A stretch of DNA of 33,790 nucleotides from positions 1-33,790 of the forward strand of contig JAKAWJ010000021.1 of the NCBI GenBank assembly GCA_021817005.1. Reading direction: 5' to 3'. Positions 1-7,252 of this stretch are shown piece by piece. Positions within the stretch are counted from its first letter, which is position 1. The number at the start of each line of letters is the position of its first letter. This DNA is from an archaeon. Its GTDB lineage: Archaea; Thermoproteota; Thermoprotei_A; Marsarchaeales; Marsarchaeaceae. Under the pieces are notes generated by a model. The model was not told the DNA's origin and made no database searches. It saw only the letters and a list, made by a program, of their open reading frames with translations. Both the position numbers and the translations under genes were made by a program.

Positions 1-141
1 ATTTGGCGGTTCGGTGGCACGAAAAATCCTAATTTTTGAGTTCGCGGGTCAGAGTTACAGACTAAAGTACTGCGCCAGTCTCTGATTGGGCCGCCTCAGT
101 GGAGTTGCTCGTTCCTTCCATAAATAACCCTGTGCGCAGAC

Positions 142-150
142 GTTAATAGA
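142..150 (+). promoter_or_regulatory. Putative TATA box of the HD-domain gene
   Basis: The AT-rich stretch GTTAATAGA lies about 26 nt before the ATG at 172. This is the spacing expected for a leaderless archaeal transcript. A second AT-rich box, CATAAATAAC near 119-128, would give a short 5' leader instead. Both are read from the sequence only. Confidence 0.35.
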
Positions 151-171
151 AGGACAAAGAAAGCTGCGCAG

Positions 172-756
172 ATGGCTCCAGAGCATGACACGTTCAACTT
201 TCTCCACGAAACGCGGGACCTGATGATCCTTAGACGCTTTCCGACTATTAGGGGACTACAAAACGAAAGCGTGGCCGAACATTCTTATTATACTTCACTC
301 TATGCCCTCCTTCTAGCAGATATGGAGGTAGAGAGCGGAAAGACTGTAGATTATGCCAAATTGCTCAGAATGTGTCTCATTCACGATATCGCTGAGGTTC
401 GTATCAGCGATATTCCTCGTCCGGTAAAGCATGCAAATCCTAGAGTAAACGAAGAAATGGATATACTTGCCGAGCAAGCCTATTCCTCGCTGGTAAGGTC
501 TTTGCCTTCGTTTAGCTCAGAGAGGTTCATGAAGTCTTGGAGAGACATGCGGTCACGTACTTTTGAGTCGAAACTGTACAAGGCGGCAGATCTTCTAGAA
601 GCCCTAGTTTGGGTAGTGGAAGAGGACCTTATGGGCAGGCGCAATGCGAAGAGGCTAGGTGTTGCGGAACAACTAGTCCAAGAAATCACGAAAATTGGTC
701 TCCCGAGCGCCAACAAAATAGCCTTTGACTTGTTGTCGGAAGTGAATAAGCCGTAG
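172..756 (+). CDS. HD-domain phosphohydrolase, YfbR/HDDC2-type 5'-nucleotidase
   Basis: This is a 194-aa HD-superfamily metal-dependent phosphohydrolase. His37 sits in the motif ESVAEHS, followed by the His71-Asp72 pair in LIHDIAE, then Asp80 in SDIPRP and Asp139 in KAADLLE. These match, within a few residues, the metal and catalytic positions of E. coli YfbR (H33, H68, D69, D77, D137), which dephosphorylates deoxynucleoside 5'-monophosphates. Its length is normal for the family. It is probably cytosolic and monocistronic: the next recognisable gene on this strand is over 250 nt away. By family, the role is nucleotide-pool housekeeping. The substrate cannot be read from the sequence. Confidence 0.85.
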   Translation: MAPEHDTFNFLHETRDLMILRRFPTIRGLQNESVAEHSYYTSLYALLLADMEVESGKTVDYAKLLRMCLIHDIAEVRISDIPRPVKHANPRVNEEMDILAEQAYSSLVRSLPSFSSERFMKSWRDMRSRTFESKLYKAADLLEALVWVVEEDLMGRRNAKRLGVAEQLVQEITKIGLPSANKIAFDLLSEVNKP

Positions 757-1016
757 ATTCTCACTTCGCCAAATGGAATTGAGTGGTCGCAGGGGATAGT
801 TTTCGTGGTGGCGCTGTCCAGCTGAGCACTCGACCATTCAATGCTTGGGACGAATTACGCAAGTGCAGCCGTGCCCGTGCACAAAAACAAAAGTTATTCC
901 ACAAGCTCTCTTGAGTTTCATTCAGAAGTCTATGACTCATTGTACGTATTGATTTTGTACTAGGTTCACTACACTAATTACGTGTTACAGAGTGGTATTG
1001 ATGAGAGGCGTTTAAG

Positions 1017-1184
1017 GTGCACTCTGTACTGAGGATAGTGGTTGGAATCATTCTGATATTAGGATTGGGTTTTGCTTTCAAAAGCCTGTGGGTCGGAGAG
1101 ATCGGTTATCCGCTGAACTATTTGCTCACAATTCTCTTCATGACACCCATAGTCATCGCATTTGGTTATGCCATTAAAGGCTAG
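1017..1184 (+). CDS. Small two-helix membrane protein (55 aa), unknown function
   Basis: This short ORF has a GTG start. It encodes 55 residues with two hydrophobic segments: residues 4-21 (start VLRIVVGIILILGLGFAF) and residues 34-52 (Y-L-L-T-I-L-F-M-T-P-I-V-I-A-F-G-Y-A), joined by a short polar loop and ending AIKG. The composition and the clean helix-loop-helix pattern look like a real membrane miniprotein. A nearby ATG at 1001 is in another frame and stops at once, so GTG is the likely start. I do not recognise a family. Nothing next to it suggests an operon. Confidence 0.5.
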   Translation: MHSVLRIVVGIILILGLGFAFKSLWVGEIGYPLNYLLTILFMTPIVIAFGYAIKG

Positions 1185-1234
1185 AAATCGGCTTAGTTCG
1201 TTCCCCTCAAAGGGCCAGTAATAGTCTCTAATGA

Positions 1235-1483
1235 CGATGTCCTCCTAGTGCTCGGGTTCGTGGGTCTATACGCTTGCCAGTGGGAACTCCTCGTTTGAGT
1301 GTCTTAAAGAATTTCAATCGTCCTTTCCAGCATACGTGGGATAACCTGATACGGCAAATGCAATTCCTAGCGCGTTTAGATCGTGTGATTTGGCAGAGCT
1401 GGTTCGTTTGCGGAGACAGCATAGCTAAGCCGGATCCCCTCTCTGAGAGTCTCACTGTTTCTTCCAAGGCGGCACGGTCGTGA
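1235..1483 (+). mobile_element. Degenerate IS5-like transposase remnant
   Basis: One open frame reads like the middle of an IS5/IS427-group DDE transposase. There is an LP...SVLKNFNR segment, then WDNLIRQMQ, then LDRVIWQSWFVCGDSI. These correspond to the family pattern DLPxxxGxxxxVxxRFxRW, WxxLxxxLQ, DWSxxFVDGxxIRAH, where the first catalytic Asp lies in FVDG. Here that Asp is shifted to CGD and the downstream HxHAAG region is missing. The frame opens after a stop at 1232 and ends at 1483. I see no terminal inverted repeats or target duplication. It is most likely a fossil insertion. The assignment rests on pattern similarity only. Confidence 0.4.
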
Positions 1484-2000
1484 TTGCGGCGCAGCTCAAT
1501 CGTATTGTCTAGTTAAGCCACCAACCTTAGCTGAAGCAGAGAAGCGCTGCGACCAAGCATGGCTCACAATTAGCCAGAAATAGTATATCAACAAACTGTT
1601 TAACTGCAGACTCTGACTTGATGAACCGGCCTGGACGAACTAACTAGCGACTCGCATACCACGGAGTCAGGCGGGCCAGTACCTTCACTCAACTACTCAA
1701 TAGCAGTGTACGGCACACTGAAAGTGAGAAACGTGAACGAATCAAGCTTGACGAAATACATGGACTAACCAGAGAATACAAACCCTAACTAAGCGCTAAA
1801 GGCAGCCTAGCAGACCTGCGGCAAGTGAATCCCAAGAGAGAATTGCCCTAGCGCCCCTTGCCAGGTACGAATCAATGGGCCGGTCAAGGCGAACTGCACG
1901 AAATAGAAATCGCCTATGAAGCGAGCTCTCAACGTTCATGATTCTTCAGCGAGGCTGTCGAGGAATTGACGTCTAACCGGACACATACCGCATAGTCCAG
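1484..2000. other. Long spacer with no recognisable gene
   Basis: About 500 bp between the transposase remnant and moaD. Several short frames on the + strand around 1650-1850 have protein-like composition (for example a frame containing KLDEIHGLTREYKP, interrupted by a stop and continuing KGSLADLRQVNP), but I cannot tie them to a family. It may be decayed coding sequence next to the insertion remnant. No RNA gene or strong hairpin was seen. Confidence 0.4.
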
Positions 2001-2276
2001 CTATCCCCCCGCTACCGGAGGCATAATCACGAGTTGGGACCCATCTCTAATTTCGGTATCAAGCGCATCCACTCTCATCCCGTCTAAGAGTAAGACGAGT
2101 CTTCGACCCATCCCATCTTTCCTGTCTTCAAGGACCAGATTCCATAACCGCGGCCTTAAATCGCGCAGGTGGGTGAAGAGATTTTCCAAATTCGAATTCG
2201 GTGGGAGCTCAACTGTGTCCAAACTGGTTCCCACAGCCTCCCTTACGGAGGCGAAGTATCTTATGGTTACTTTCAC
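2001..2276 (-). CDS. moaD: Molybdopterin synthase small subunit MoaD (ThiS/ubiquitin fold)
   Basis: A 91-aa beta-grasp protein ending in Pro-Val-Ala-Gly-Gly. The exposed C-terminal Gly-Gly is the site that is adenylated and turned into a thiocarboxylate to carry sulfur to precursor Z. The N-terminus (VTIRYFASVREAVG) and the stretch DGSQLVIMPPVAGG are typical of MoaD. The start is GTG at 2276. It is divergent from the MoeB-like gene, the enzyme that would activate its C-terminus, across a 65-bp spacer with one shared AT-rich box. MoaE, its partner in molybdopterin synthase, is encoded about 1.1 kb away on the same strand. Confidence 0.9.
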   Translation of the reverse strand: MKVTIRYFASVREAVGTSLDTVELPPNSNLENLFTHLRDLRPRLWNLVLEDRKDGMGRRLVLLLDGMRVDALDTEIRDGSQLVIMPPVAGG

Positions 2277-2341
2277 TGGGCTCAGGAAACATTGCTGGGG
2301 TCAAACTATTAAGTTGTGCCATCCCTTAATGCAGGCTTAAC
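2277..2341. promoter_or_regulatory. Shared divergent promoter of moaD and the moeB-like gene
   Basis: The 65-bp spacer between the two start codons contains CTATTAAG at 2308-2315, which reads CTTAATAG on the other strand. It lies about 30 nt upstream of both starts, so a single symmetric TATA-like element could serve both leaderless transcripts and balance the E1 enzyme with its MoaD substrate. This is inferred from spacing only. Confidence 0.4.
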
Positions 2342-3400
2342 ATGGTCGCAGGAGTCCCCAAGAGAGTCGGTTTTGATCAGCTACTGAGATATTCTAGGCA
2401 AAGCATTCTACCCGAAATAGGAGAAAGGGGGCAGGACCTGTTGTCGCGTGCCAGCGTGGCAATCTTCGGAATAGGCGGACTTGGCTCTCAAGCGGCCCTG
2501 AGCCTAGCTGCGCAGGGAGTAGGAGAGCTACATATTGTTGACTACGATATCGTTTCGATAACCGACCTCCATCGACAGCTTATTTATTCCGAAGGTGACC
2601 TTGGCTACGCCAAGGTCGAAGCAGCTGCGACTCGCCTGTCGGCAATGAACCCCGATGTAGAGGTGCATCCATACTGCAATTACATAGACCTAGCCGTGGC
2701 TACCGGAGTCGTAAAGAAATGCGATGTAGTTTTAGAGTGCACTGACAATTTCCTTACAAAATACACGGTTAATAGGGCATGTGCGACCGAGCGCCGCAGA
2801 CTGGTCTATGGAGCCGCATTGGGACAATATGGAAATGTTTCCCTGTTCTATCCATGGCAGGAGCCATGCATAGAATGCCTATTTCCTTCCTATGACGATA
2901 GTTCGCTAGAGTCCTGCGCCACCACAGGAGTACGAAGCGAGCTTGTCCAAACGGTGGGTGCGATACAGAGCACTGAAGCCGTTAACGCGCTACTAGATTC
3001 GCCGAAATTGCTGAATTCGTTGCTCTTTGTAGATTTTTCCAATTACTCACTAGAAAAGGTGGCAATTTTCGCAAACCCGAAGTGCCCTAGGATTGAGAAC
3101 CGCCCACTTGCCAGCTCTGACTCGACGTATATCGAGCTCTGTAGCAGAAATGGCTATCCGTTTCTTATGGTAAAGGTGCGAAAACCGACCACCGTAGAAG
3201 ATGCGATCAAGTCAGCAGAGCAAAGAGGACACGCCGCAAGGTTGCTGGGAAAGATGGTGATGCAAACAGAAGTCTACGGCTGCAGGTGCAGCTACACCGC
3301 AGGCGGAATTCTATTCATTGAGACTGGTCCGCCGCAGCTTAATGCTAGAAAGTCTATAGACGCGCTTGTAGGCGATTGCGTGGAAATTATCTCACCTTGA
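2342..3400 (+). CDS. moeB: MoeB/ThiF/UbaA-like E1 adenylyltransferase with C-terminal extension
   Basis: A 352-aa E1-like enzyme that adenylates the C-terminal Gly of MoaD, and possibly of other ubiquitin-like proteins as archaeal UbaA does. Visible features are the nucleotide loop GIGGLG (43-48), Arg78-Gln79, Lys91, Asp135 in ECTDNF, a first Zn pair Cys176-x2-Cys179, and a candidate catalytic Cys192 in SCATTGV. Oddities: the usual Asn of NLxRQ is Asp75, and the second Zn pair (CPxC) has only Cys248, with Ile at the fourth position. Residues about 255-352 form a compact extension (YIELCSRNGYPF...), not a rhodanese. It is convergent with moaE, 8 bp away. Confidence 0.85.
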   Translation: MVAGVPKRVGFDQLLRYSRQSILPEIGERGQDLLSRASVAIFGIGGLGSQAALSLAAQGVGELHIVDYDIVSITDLHRQLIYSEGDLGYAKVEAAATRLSAMNPDVEVHPYCNYIDLAVATGVVKKCDVVLECTDNFLTKYTVNRACATERRRLVYGAALGQYGNVSLFYPWQEPCIECLFPSYDDSSLESCATTGVRSELVQTVGAIQSTEAVNALLDSPKLLNSLLFVDFSNYSLEKVAIFANPKCPRIENRPLASSDSTYIELCSRNGYPFLMVKVRKPTTVEDAIKSAEQRGHAARLLGKMVMQTEVYGCRCSYTAGGILFIETGPPQLNARKSIDALVGDCVEIISP

Positions 3401-3408
3401 AAGCCCAT

Positions 3409-3852
3409 TCAGCTTTCACCCTCGATCCAGGTACTGGTTCCGTCCTCATACACTTCTTGCTTCCATATGGCGGGTTCGGTCTTATACCTGTGAATCGCTT
3501 CTTCTAGGGCAGTCAGTCCCTCCTTCCGCCCTGTAGAAGCTATTACTATGTGCACAAGCACCTCGCCCGGGAAAAACTTTCCAACAAAATGATAGATTGC
3601 AGCGCGATTTAATTGATATTTCAGCGAAAGCTCTGAACAGATCTTGGTTATCTGCTCGCTTGCAAGAGGATCATATGATTCCATAATAAGATAACTGACT
3701 TTCCTGCCAGACTTGCTAAATCGTTTTGCGAGACCTGTAAAGCTGACGACAGAACCTGTTGTTCCGGCATCACTTCCCAGTGCAGCTACAATAGGTGTTA
3801 TATCCAGTGATCCCTTTGTGTATATTCCCGGTGGAGGCACAGATGCTTGCAT
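3409..3852 (-). CDS. moaE: Molybdopterin synthase catalytic subunit MoaE
   Basis: A 147-aa MoaE that joins two MoaD-thiocarboxylate sulfurs to cyclic pyranopterin monophosphate to make molybdopterin. Family features are the GSVVSFTGLAKRF segment, the YLIMESYDPLA strand-helix, the HIVIASTGRKEG region, and the C-terminal EAIHRYKTEPAIWKQE. The Lys residues of that last region correspond to the active-site lysines of E. coli MoaE. It lies 33 nt downstream of coxG on the same strand, so the two are probably cotranscribed. The start ATG at 3852 is preceded by the coxG-moaE junction with no obvious promoter of its own. Confidence 0.9.
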   Translation of the reverse strand: MQASVPPPGIYTKGSLDITPIVAALGSDAGTTGSVVSFTGLAKRFSKSGRKVSYLIMESYDPLASEQITKICSELSLKYQLNRAAIYHFVGKFFPGEVLVHIVIASTGRKEGLTALEEAIHRYKTEPAIWKQEVYEDGTSTWIEGES

Positions 3853-3885
3853 TGATGCTCACCAAAAGCGTGTTTTGAGCATTAC

Positions 3886-4326
3886 CTAAGCCTGCTCGAC
3901 GCCGCGTTTTATGCAATCGAAGAGGCCCTTGAGTATCTTGTCCGATGTGTTGCCAATAAATCTCGCACCTAGACCTGCGAGAGGACCAGCAATCGTGATT
4001 GAAGCATCATACGATACTCTTACCGCACTCACCTCATCGCTAAATGTGACTTTTGCGGAGCCGTCCATTCGGCCCCCGCCGCCCGAACCAGAGAGGCTCA
4101 AGTCGATTGCAGTCTTGGGGGTTCTGTTGATTCCCACTGAGAGTTTATAGGTATTCTTGATGAACCCAACCGTGACTACAACATCGGCGTCGAAGTGATC
4201 CTGATCCTTTAAGCTAATGGCTTTGACTCCAGGAATACAATTCGCGACTCTACTCGTATCCGAGGTAAATTCCCATACTCGGTCGAGACTTGCGTTTACC
4301 ACTTCCGAACCGCTCAGCTCGACCAT
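3886..4326 (-). CDS. coxG: CoxG-like SRPBCC protein (CO dehydrogenase subunit G family)
   Basis: A protein of about 146 residues with the SRPBCC (START-like) fold, of the CoxG type. Diagnostic segments are VWEFTSDTSRVANCIPGV near the N-terminus, the glycine-rich turn GSGGGGRMDGSAKVTF, and a C-terminal helix IGNTSDKILKGLFDCIKRG. CoxG proteins accompany xanthine-oxidase-family hydroxylases and aerobic CO dehydrogenases and are thought to help enzyme maturation or membrane association. I prefer the ATG at 4326 because an AT-rich box (GGCTTAAGTC, 4347-4356) sits about 25 nt upstream. The ATG at 4332 would add two residues. It is the first gene of the coxG-moaE unit. Confidence 0.85.
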   Translation of the reverse strand: MVELSGSEVVNASLDRVWEFTSDTSRVANCIPGVKAISLKDQDHFDADVVVTVGFIKNTYKLSVGINRTPKTAIDLSLSGSGGGGRMDGSAKVTFSDEVSAVRVSYDASITIAGPLAGLGARFIGNTSDKILKGLFDCIKRGVEQA

Positions 4327-4593
4327 ACGCATTCGAGCGGATTCCCAGACTTAAGCCTTTTACCCCAGCTCGTCTTCGTGCCTGCGTTTAGACCCGACCC
4401 ACAAAACCTAGATTGTTGTGCTGCTCCATTTTTGCAAAATTGCTACCTTGACAGGTTACTTCTGTATCCCTGAGCGCGTTGTCTTCCGTAGCCTTCCATA
4501 GCTCTTGAATACGACAGGGGTCACGAGGCGAGGTCTATCTTGTCCCAGGTGGGAGAGGCTAGAATATTCAAAACAAGAGCGAATCGTAATTTT

Positions 4594-4758
4594 TCATTTT
4601 GTCCGACTTATACTCACGCCTTCAGAGCACCATCGTTTGCACACTAGCTCCTCATATTCCGCCACACGGGCCAAATCGCTCGGGCGAAGATCCATGGACA
4701 AGACATCAGTATTACCATGCGTAATATCTCTTAGGACTAACAGAAACTCTCCAGCCAT
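4594..4758 (-). CDS. Small hypothetical protein, 54 aa
   Basis: An ATG-started ORF of 54 codons on the strand opposite coxM. It begins MAGEFLLVLRDITHG and contains DLRPSDLARVAEYEEL and a Cys-rich patch VCKRWCSEG. Charged and aliphatic residues alternate as in a folded soluble protein, unlike the competing frame on the other strand. A stop three codons upstream (TGA) fixes the start. It diverges from coxM, with the coxM palindrome 55 bp upstream of its start, so that element could control both. I do not recognise a family. It could be a spurious frame. Confidence 0.4.
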   Translation of the reverse strand: MAGEFLLVLRDITHGNTDVLSMDLRPSDLARVAEYEELVCKRWCSEGVSISRTK

Positions 4759-4812
4759 AAAGTGGTCGTATCAGCTTTGGTGGCGTTTGCACAACCGAAG
4801 TATCCAGTTTCG

Positions 4813-4831
4813 TGAGATAACGCTTATCTCA
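4813..4831. promoter_or_regulatory. Perfect inverted repeat over the coxM promoter (candidate operator)
   Basis: TGAGATAACGCTTATCTCA has perfect 8-bp arms around CGC. It occupies positions -44 to -26 relative to the coxM ATG, and its right arm (CTTATCTC) is also the best TATA-like box for a leaderless coxM transcript. A dimeric regulator bound here would block TBP/TFB. The symmetry is seen directly; the operator role is inferred. Confidence 0.55.
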
Positions 4832-4856
4832 ATGGACCAAGTAGGGCCTCGTTATA

Positions 4857-5732
4857 ATGTACCCGTCCAAGTTTGATTACGTTCGAGTTCAAAGTGTGGA
4901 AGAGGCGGTGCGTGTGCTGGGGGAGCATGGGGAAGAAGCCCGTGTTCTTGCCGGCGGTCACAGCTTAATACCTCTAATGAAGTTAAGGGTGCTAAGACCG
5001 AAATACCTGATTGATATTGGGGGGATCCAGGGACTCAAGTATATCAGAAGAGATAAAAACACCCTCAGAATAGGGGCTCTGACCACATACTTTGAGCTAG
5101 AGAATTCACTCGAAGTGAGTCGCACTCATCAAGTGATCGCCTCAGGAGCCTCAGTTGTGGGGGACCCCCAGGTGCGGAACTGGGGTACTATTGGAGGTAG
5201 CTTGAGCCACTGTGACCCTTCAGGCGACATGGGCTCATGCGTGCTCGCGGCACGCGGACTAATGCATGTTAGAGGGCCATCGGAAACTAGGACAGTTGAG
5301 TCGGATAACTGGTTCGTGGACACGTTTCAGAGCGCTCTTAGACAAGGTGAGATACTGGAGGAAATTGAATTTCAGGTGCCACCAGGAAAGCTCGGAGGTG
5401 CATACCTTAAACTCGAACGGAAGTCCGGCGACTACGCGATAGTAGGTGTGGCTGTCTCGTTAGCCCTTGACTCGTCCGGAAAATGTAGTTACGCCGGAAT
5501 AGGACTGACATCTGTTGGCGCGACCAATCTGAGGGCGAAAAATGCCGAAAACGCAATTCTTGGAAAGATTCCTACGAAGGAGGTGATTTCCGAAGCAAGC
5601 GAAGAAGCATTCAAAGAGGTGACTCCGTCGGACGATCCACTTCGGGGCTCAGCAGAATACAAAAAGGAAATGGTGAGAGTATATGTTAGAAGAGGTCTCG
5701 AGAAGGCGCTTGAAGCAGCGAGAAGCTCATAA
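4857..5732 (+). CDS. coxM: FAD-binding medium subunit of a molybdo-hydroxylase (CoxM/CutM type)
   Basis: A 291-aa subunit of the xanthine-oxidase/CO-dehydrogenase family that holds FAD and passes electrons from the Fe-S small subunit to an acceptor. The two FAD-binding signatures are clear: AGGHSLIPLMKLR (about 32-44) and TIGGSLSHCDPSGD (about 112-125). The C-terminal CO_deh_flav_C part (AYLKLERKSGDYAIVGVAV...) is complete. It is an orphan: no large or small subunit flanks it, unlike typical cox operons, although coxG and moco genes do. The last 6 nt overlap the convergent zinc-ribbon gene. The substrate (CO, aldehyde or purine) cannot be told without the large subunit. Confidence 0.88.
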   Translation: MYPSKFDYVRVQSVEEAVRVLGEHGEEARVLAGGHSLIPLMKLRVLRPKYLIDIGGIQGLKYIRRDKNTLRIGALTTYFELENSLEVSRTHQVIASGASVVGDPQVRNWGTIGGSLSHCDPSGDMGSCVLAARGLMHVRGPSETRTVESDNWFVDTFQSALRQGEILEEIEFQVPPGKLGGAYLKLERKSGDYAIVGVAVSLALDSSGKCSYAGIGLTSVGATNLRAKNAENAILGKIPTKEVISEASEEAFKEVTPSDDPLRGSAEYKKEMVRVYVRRGLEKALEAARSS

Positions 5733-6398
5733 TTCCGATTTACTCTCGGTCGAGTCCTGGCCTTCATTTTCGGTATCAAGCGGTTTGTCCGATTCTACGG
5801 CCTTTGGAACGCGAGAATCCAGCCAACTGTAAAGGTCGCTATCACCCCTCCTGGGATTGGAGGGAATAACAAGACCCCGGGTCATACGACCCAGTCCCAG
5901 AAAAATGCGGTTTCTTATGAGCTGCACAGATTTGATGTCGGTATACCTGACTACTCTTGTCCCGGTTCTCGACGTGACTGTTATGGCGTCGGCTCCGAAA
6001 GTGTAGCTTCGGCGTGATATTGCGGCAATCGACAGCGCAACTCCGACCATAATGAGCACGGCGAGCAAGGTTATAGGATTCGAAGACAATCCAATGAGCA
6101 CAACCGCGAATATCGCCCAAGTGACTACTGTAATAAGACTCGGCAAAAGAGGAGAATTCAGCCTTAGACCTTCGAACGACTCAATTTGTTGCCCTTGGAC
6201 TGGTGACATTTGAGACGGTGCGCGTTGGCCCGGACTTGGATTTTCGGGCTGAACTTCGGATCCCGTCAAAGCGGAGCGGCTGTCGCTCCCGTAGGATTCC
6301 GCCGGCTGCAATGAGGAGGCCCCGGCCAGCGCAGAACCGCAGCTTACACAGGCGGCGGCAGAGTCAGGATTCTTCTTTCCGCAGACCGGGCACTTCAA
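5727..6398 (-). CDS. Membrane protein with N-terminal zinc ribbon and PH-like domain
   Basis: A 223-aa protein. Residues 1-21 form a C-x2-C...C-x2-C zinc ribbon (CPVCGKK...CVSCG). A Pro/Ser/Gln-rich linker of about 60 residues follows, then two adjacent transmembrane segments (about 90-130: LITVVTWAIFAVVLIGL and ITLLAVLIMVGVALSIAAI). A bacterial-PH-like domain comes next (DAITVTSRTGTRVVRYTDIKSVQLI...), and the tail is acidic. The start is TTG at 6398, with GGTTAAATTTG about 30 nt upstream as a likely TATA box. It converges on and overlaps coxM by 6 nt. The function is unknown; proteins of this plan are common membrane-anchored archaeal proteins. Confidence 0.75.
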   Translation of the reverse strand: MKCPVCGKKNPDSAAACVSCGSALAGASSLQPAESYGSDSRSALTGSEVQPENPSPGQRAPSQMSPVQGQQIESFEGLRLNSPLLPSLITVVTWAIFAVVLIGLSSNPITLLAVLIMVGVALSIAAISRRSYTFGADAITVTSRTGTRVVRYTDIKSVQLIRNRIFLGLGRMTRGLVIPSNPRRGDSDLYSWLDSRVPKAVESDKPLDTENEGQDSTESKSEL

Positions 6399-6496
6399 TA
6401 TACTTCAAGTACAGGGCTTCTAGGACAAATTTAACCGTATCGTGAGTGATTTGAGGCAATCACCTTACCTATCGAGGGAAATCGTTATCCTTTTCA

Positions 6497-7252
6497 TTGT
6501 TCGATCGAAGGGTCCTTTGCTGGCACGTGGACCGCCGTAATTTCCTGAAGGTTCTTCGAATTCTGGGCAGTCGTTACAAGCGAGACTTGCCTGCTCACAT
6601 TCGTGAGGACCCTTTCAGGACAATGATAGGCTGTCTTCTCTCAACAAGAACCCTTGATGAAAGGACCGATATCGCGTACACTGCTCTTTTTTCTCGCTAC
6701 CCTACACTTGAAAGCCTTCTGGCTGCTGATCCAGAGGTCGTCAAGGAACTTGTCAGACCCGTGAATTTTTACGCGACAAAAGCAAAGCGCGTATTGGAAG
6801 CTGCGTCATATATTTCAAAGGTACATGGCGGTAAGGTACCCAGAAGCAGGAAATGCCTGTTAGAGGTCCCCGGAATTGGGCCGAAGTGTGCTGACATCAT
6901 ACTGAACTATGCCTTCAGAAAGGCCGCAGTTGCTGTGGACACGCATGTTGAGGTGGTGTCGAAAAGGCTGGGAGTTTGCTCCCCTGAGGATTCATACGAC
7001 GAGGCGAAAAAGAAGATCGAAACCCTGGCGACAAAAAGAGAGCTAGGAAGGATTAACGACATCCTGGTCTGTTTTGGTAAGGAGTTTTGCAAGAAACGTA
7101 ATCCCAAGTGCAATATATGTCCGGTATTCTTTTACTGTGAGTGGCCAGAGAAGTTCAAAGCTGCCAAGCGAGAGCCTGAGAGATATCAAGGAACGGAAAT
7201 AAGAACAAAGAGAGCTCAGGACTCCGCTAAAACTCCTGATAAAAGCCTGTAG
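6497..7252 (+). CDS. nth: Endonuclease III (Nth-type DNA glycosylase/AP lyase)
   Basis: Base-excision-repair glycosylase for oxidised pyrimidines. It has the helix-hairpin-helix VPGIGPKCADIILN with catalytic Lys130, and Asp148 in VDTHVEVVSKRLG. A complete 4Fe-4S loop Cys198-x6-Cys205-x2-Cys208-x5-Cys214 follows. About 35 charged residues after the cluster form a short tail not needed for the fold. The annotated start is TTG at 6497; a GTG at 6527 (MDRRNFLKVL) would give a more typical N-terminus. The 3' end overlaps the convergent racemase gene by 37 nt (7216-7252). Confidence 0.92.
   Translation: MFDRRVLCWHVDRRNFLKVLRILGSRYKRDLPAHIREDPFRTMIGCLLSTRTLDERTDIAYTALFSRYPTLESLLAADPEVVKELVRPVNFYATKAKRVLEAASYISKVHGGKVPRSRKCLLEVPGIGPKCADIILNYAFRKAAVAVDTHVEVVSKRLGVCSPEDSYDEAKKKIETLATKRELGRINDILVCFGKEFCKKRNPKCNICPVFFYCEWPEKFKAAKREPERYQGTEIRTKRAQDSAKTPDKSL

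Noticed and set aside
863-882. GTGCA/TGCAC symmetry in the spacer after the HD gene
   Set aside because: Arms of only 5 bp with repeated GTGC units; within chance for this length.
4505-4876. 123-codon + strand ORF before coxM
   Set aside because: It runs into coxM in another frame, has no family features, and a better small ORF lies on the opposite strand; its Arg/Ser/Trp-rich composition is shadow-like.
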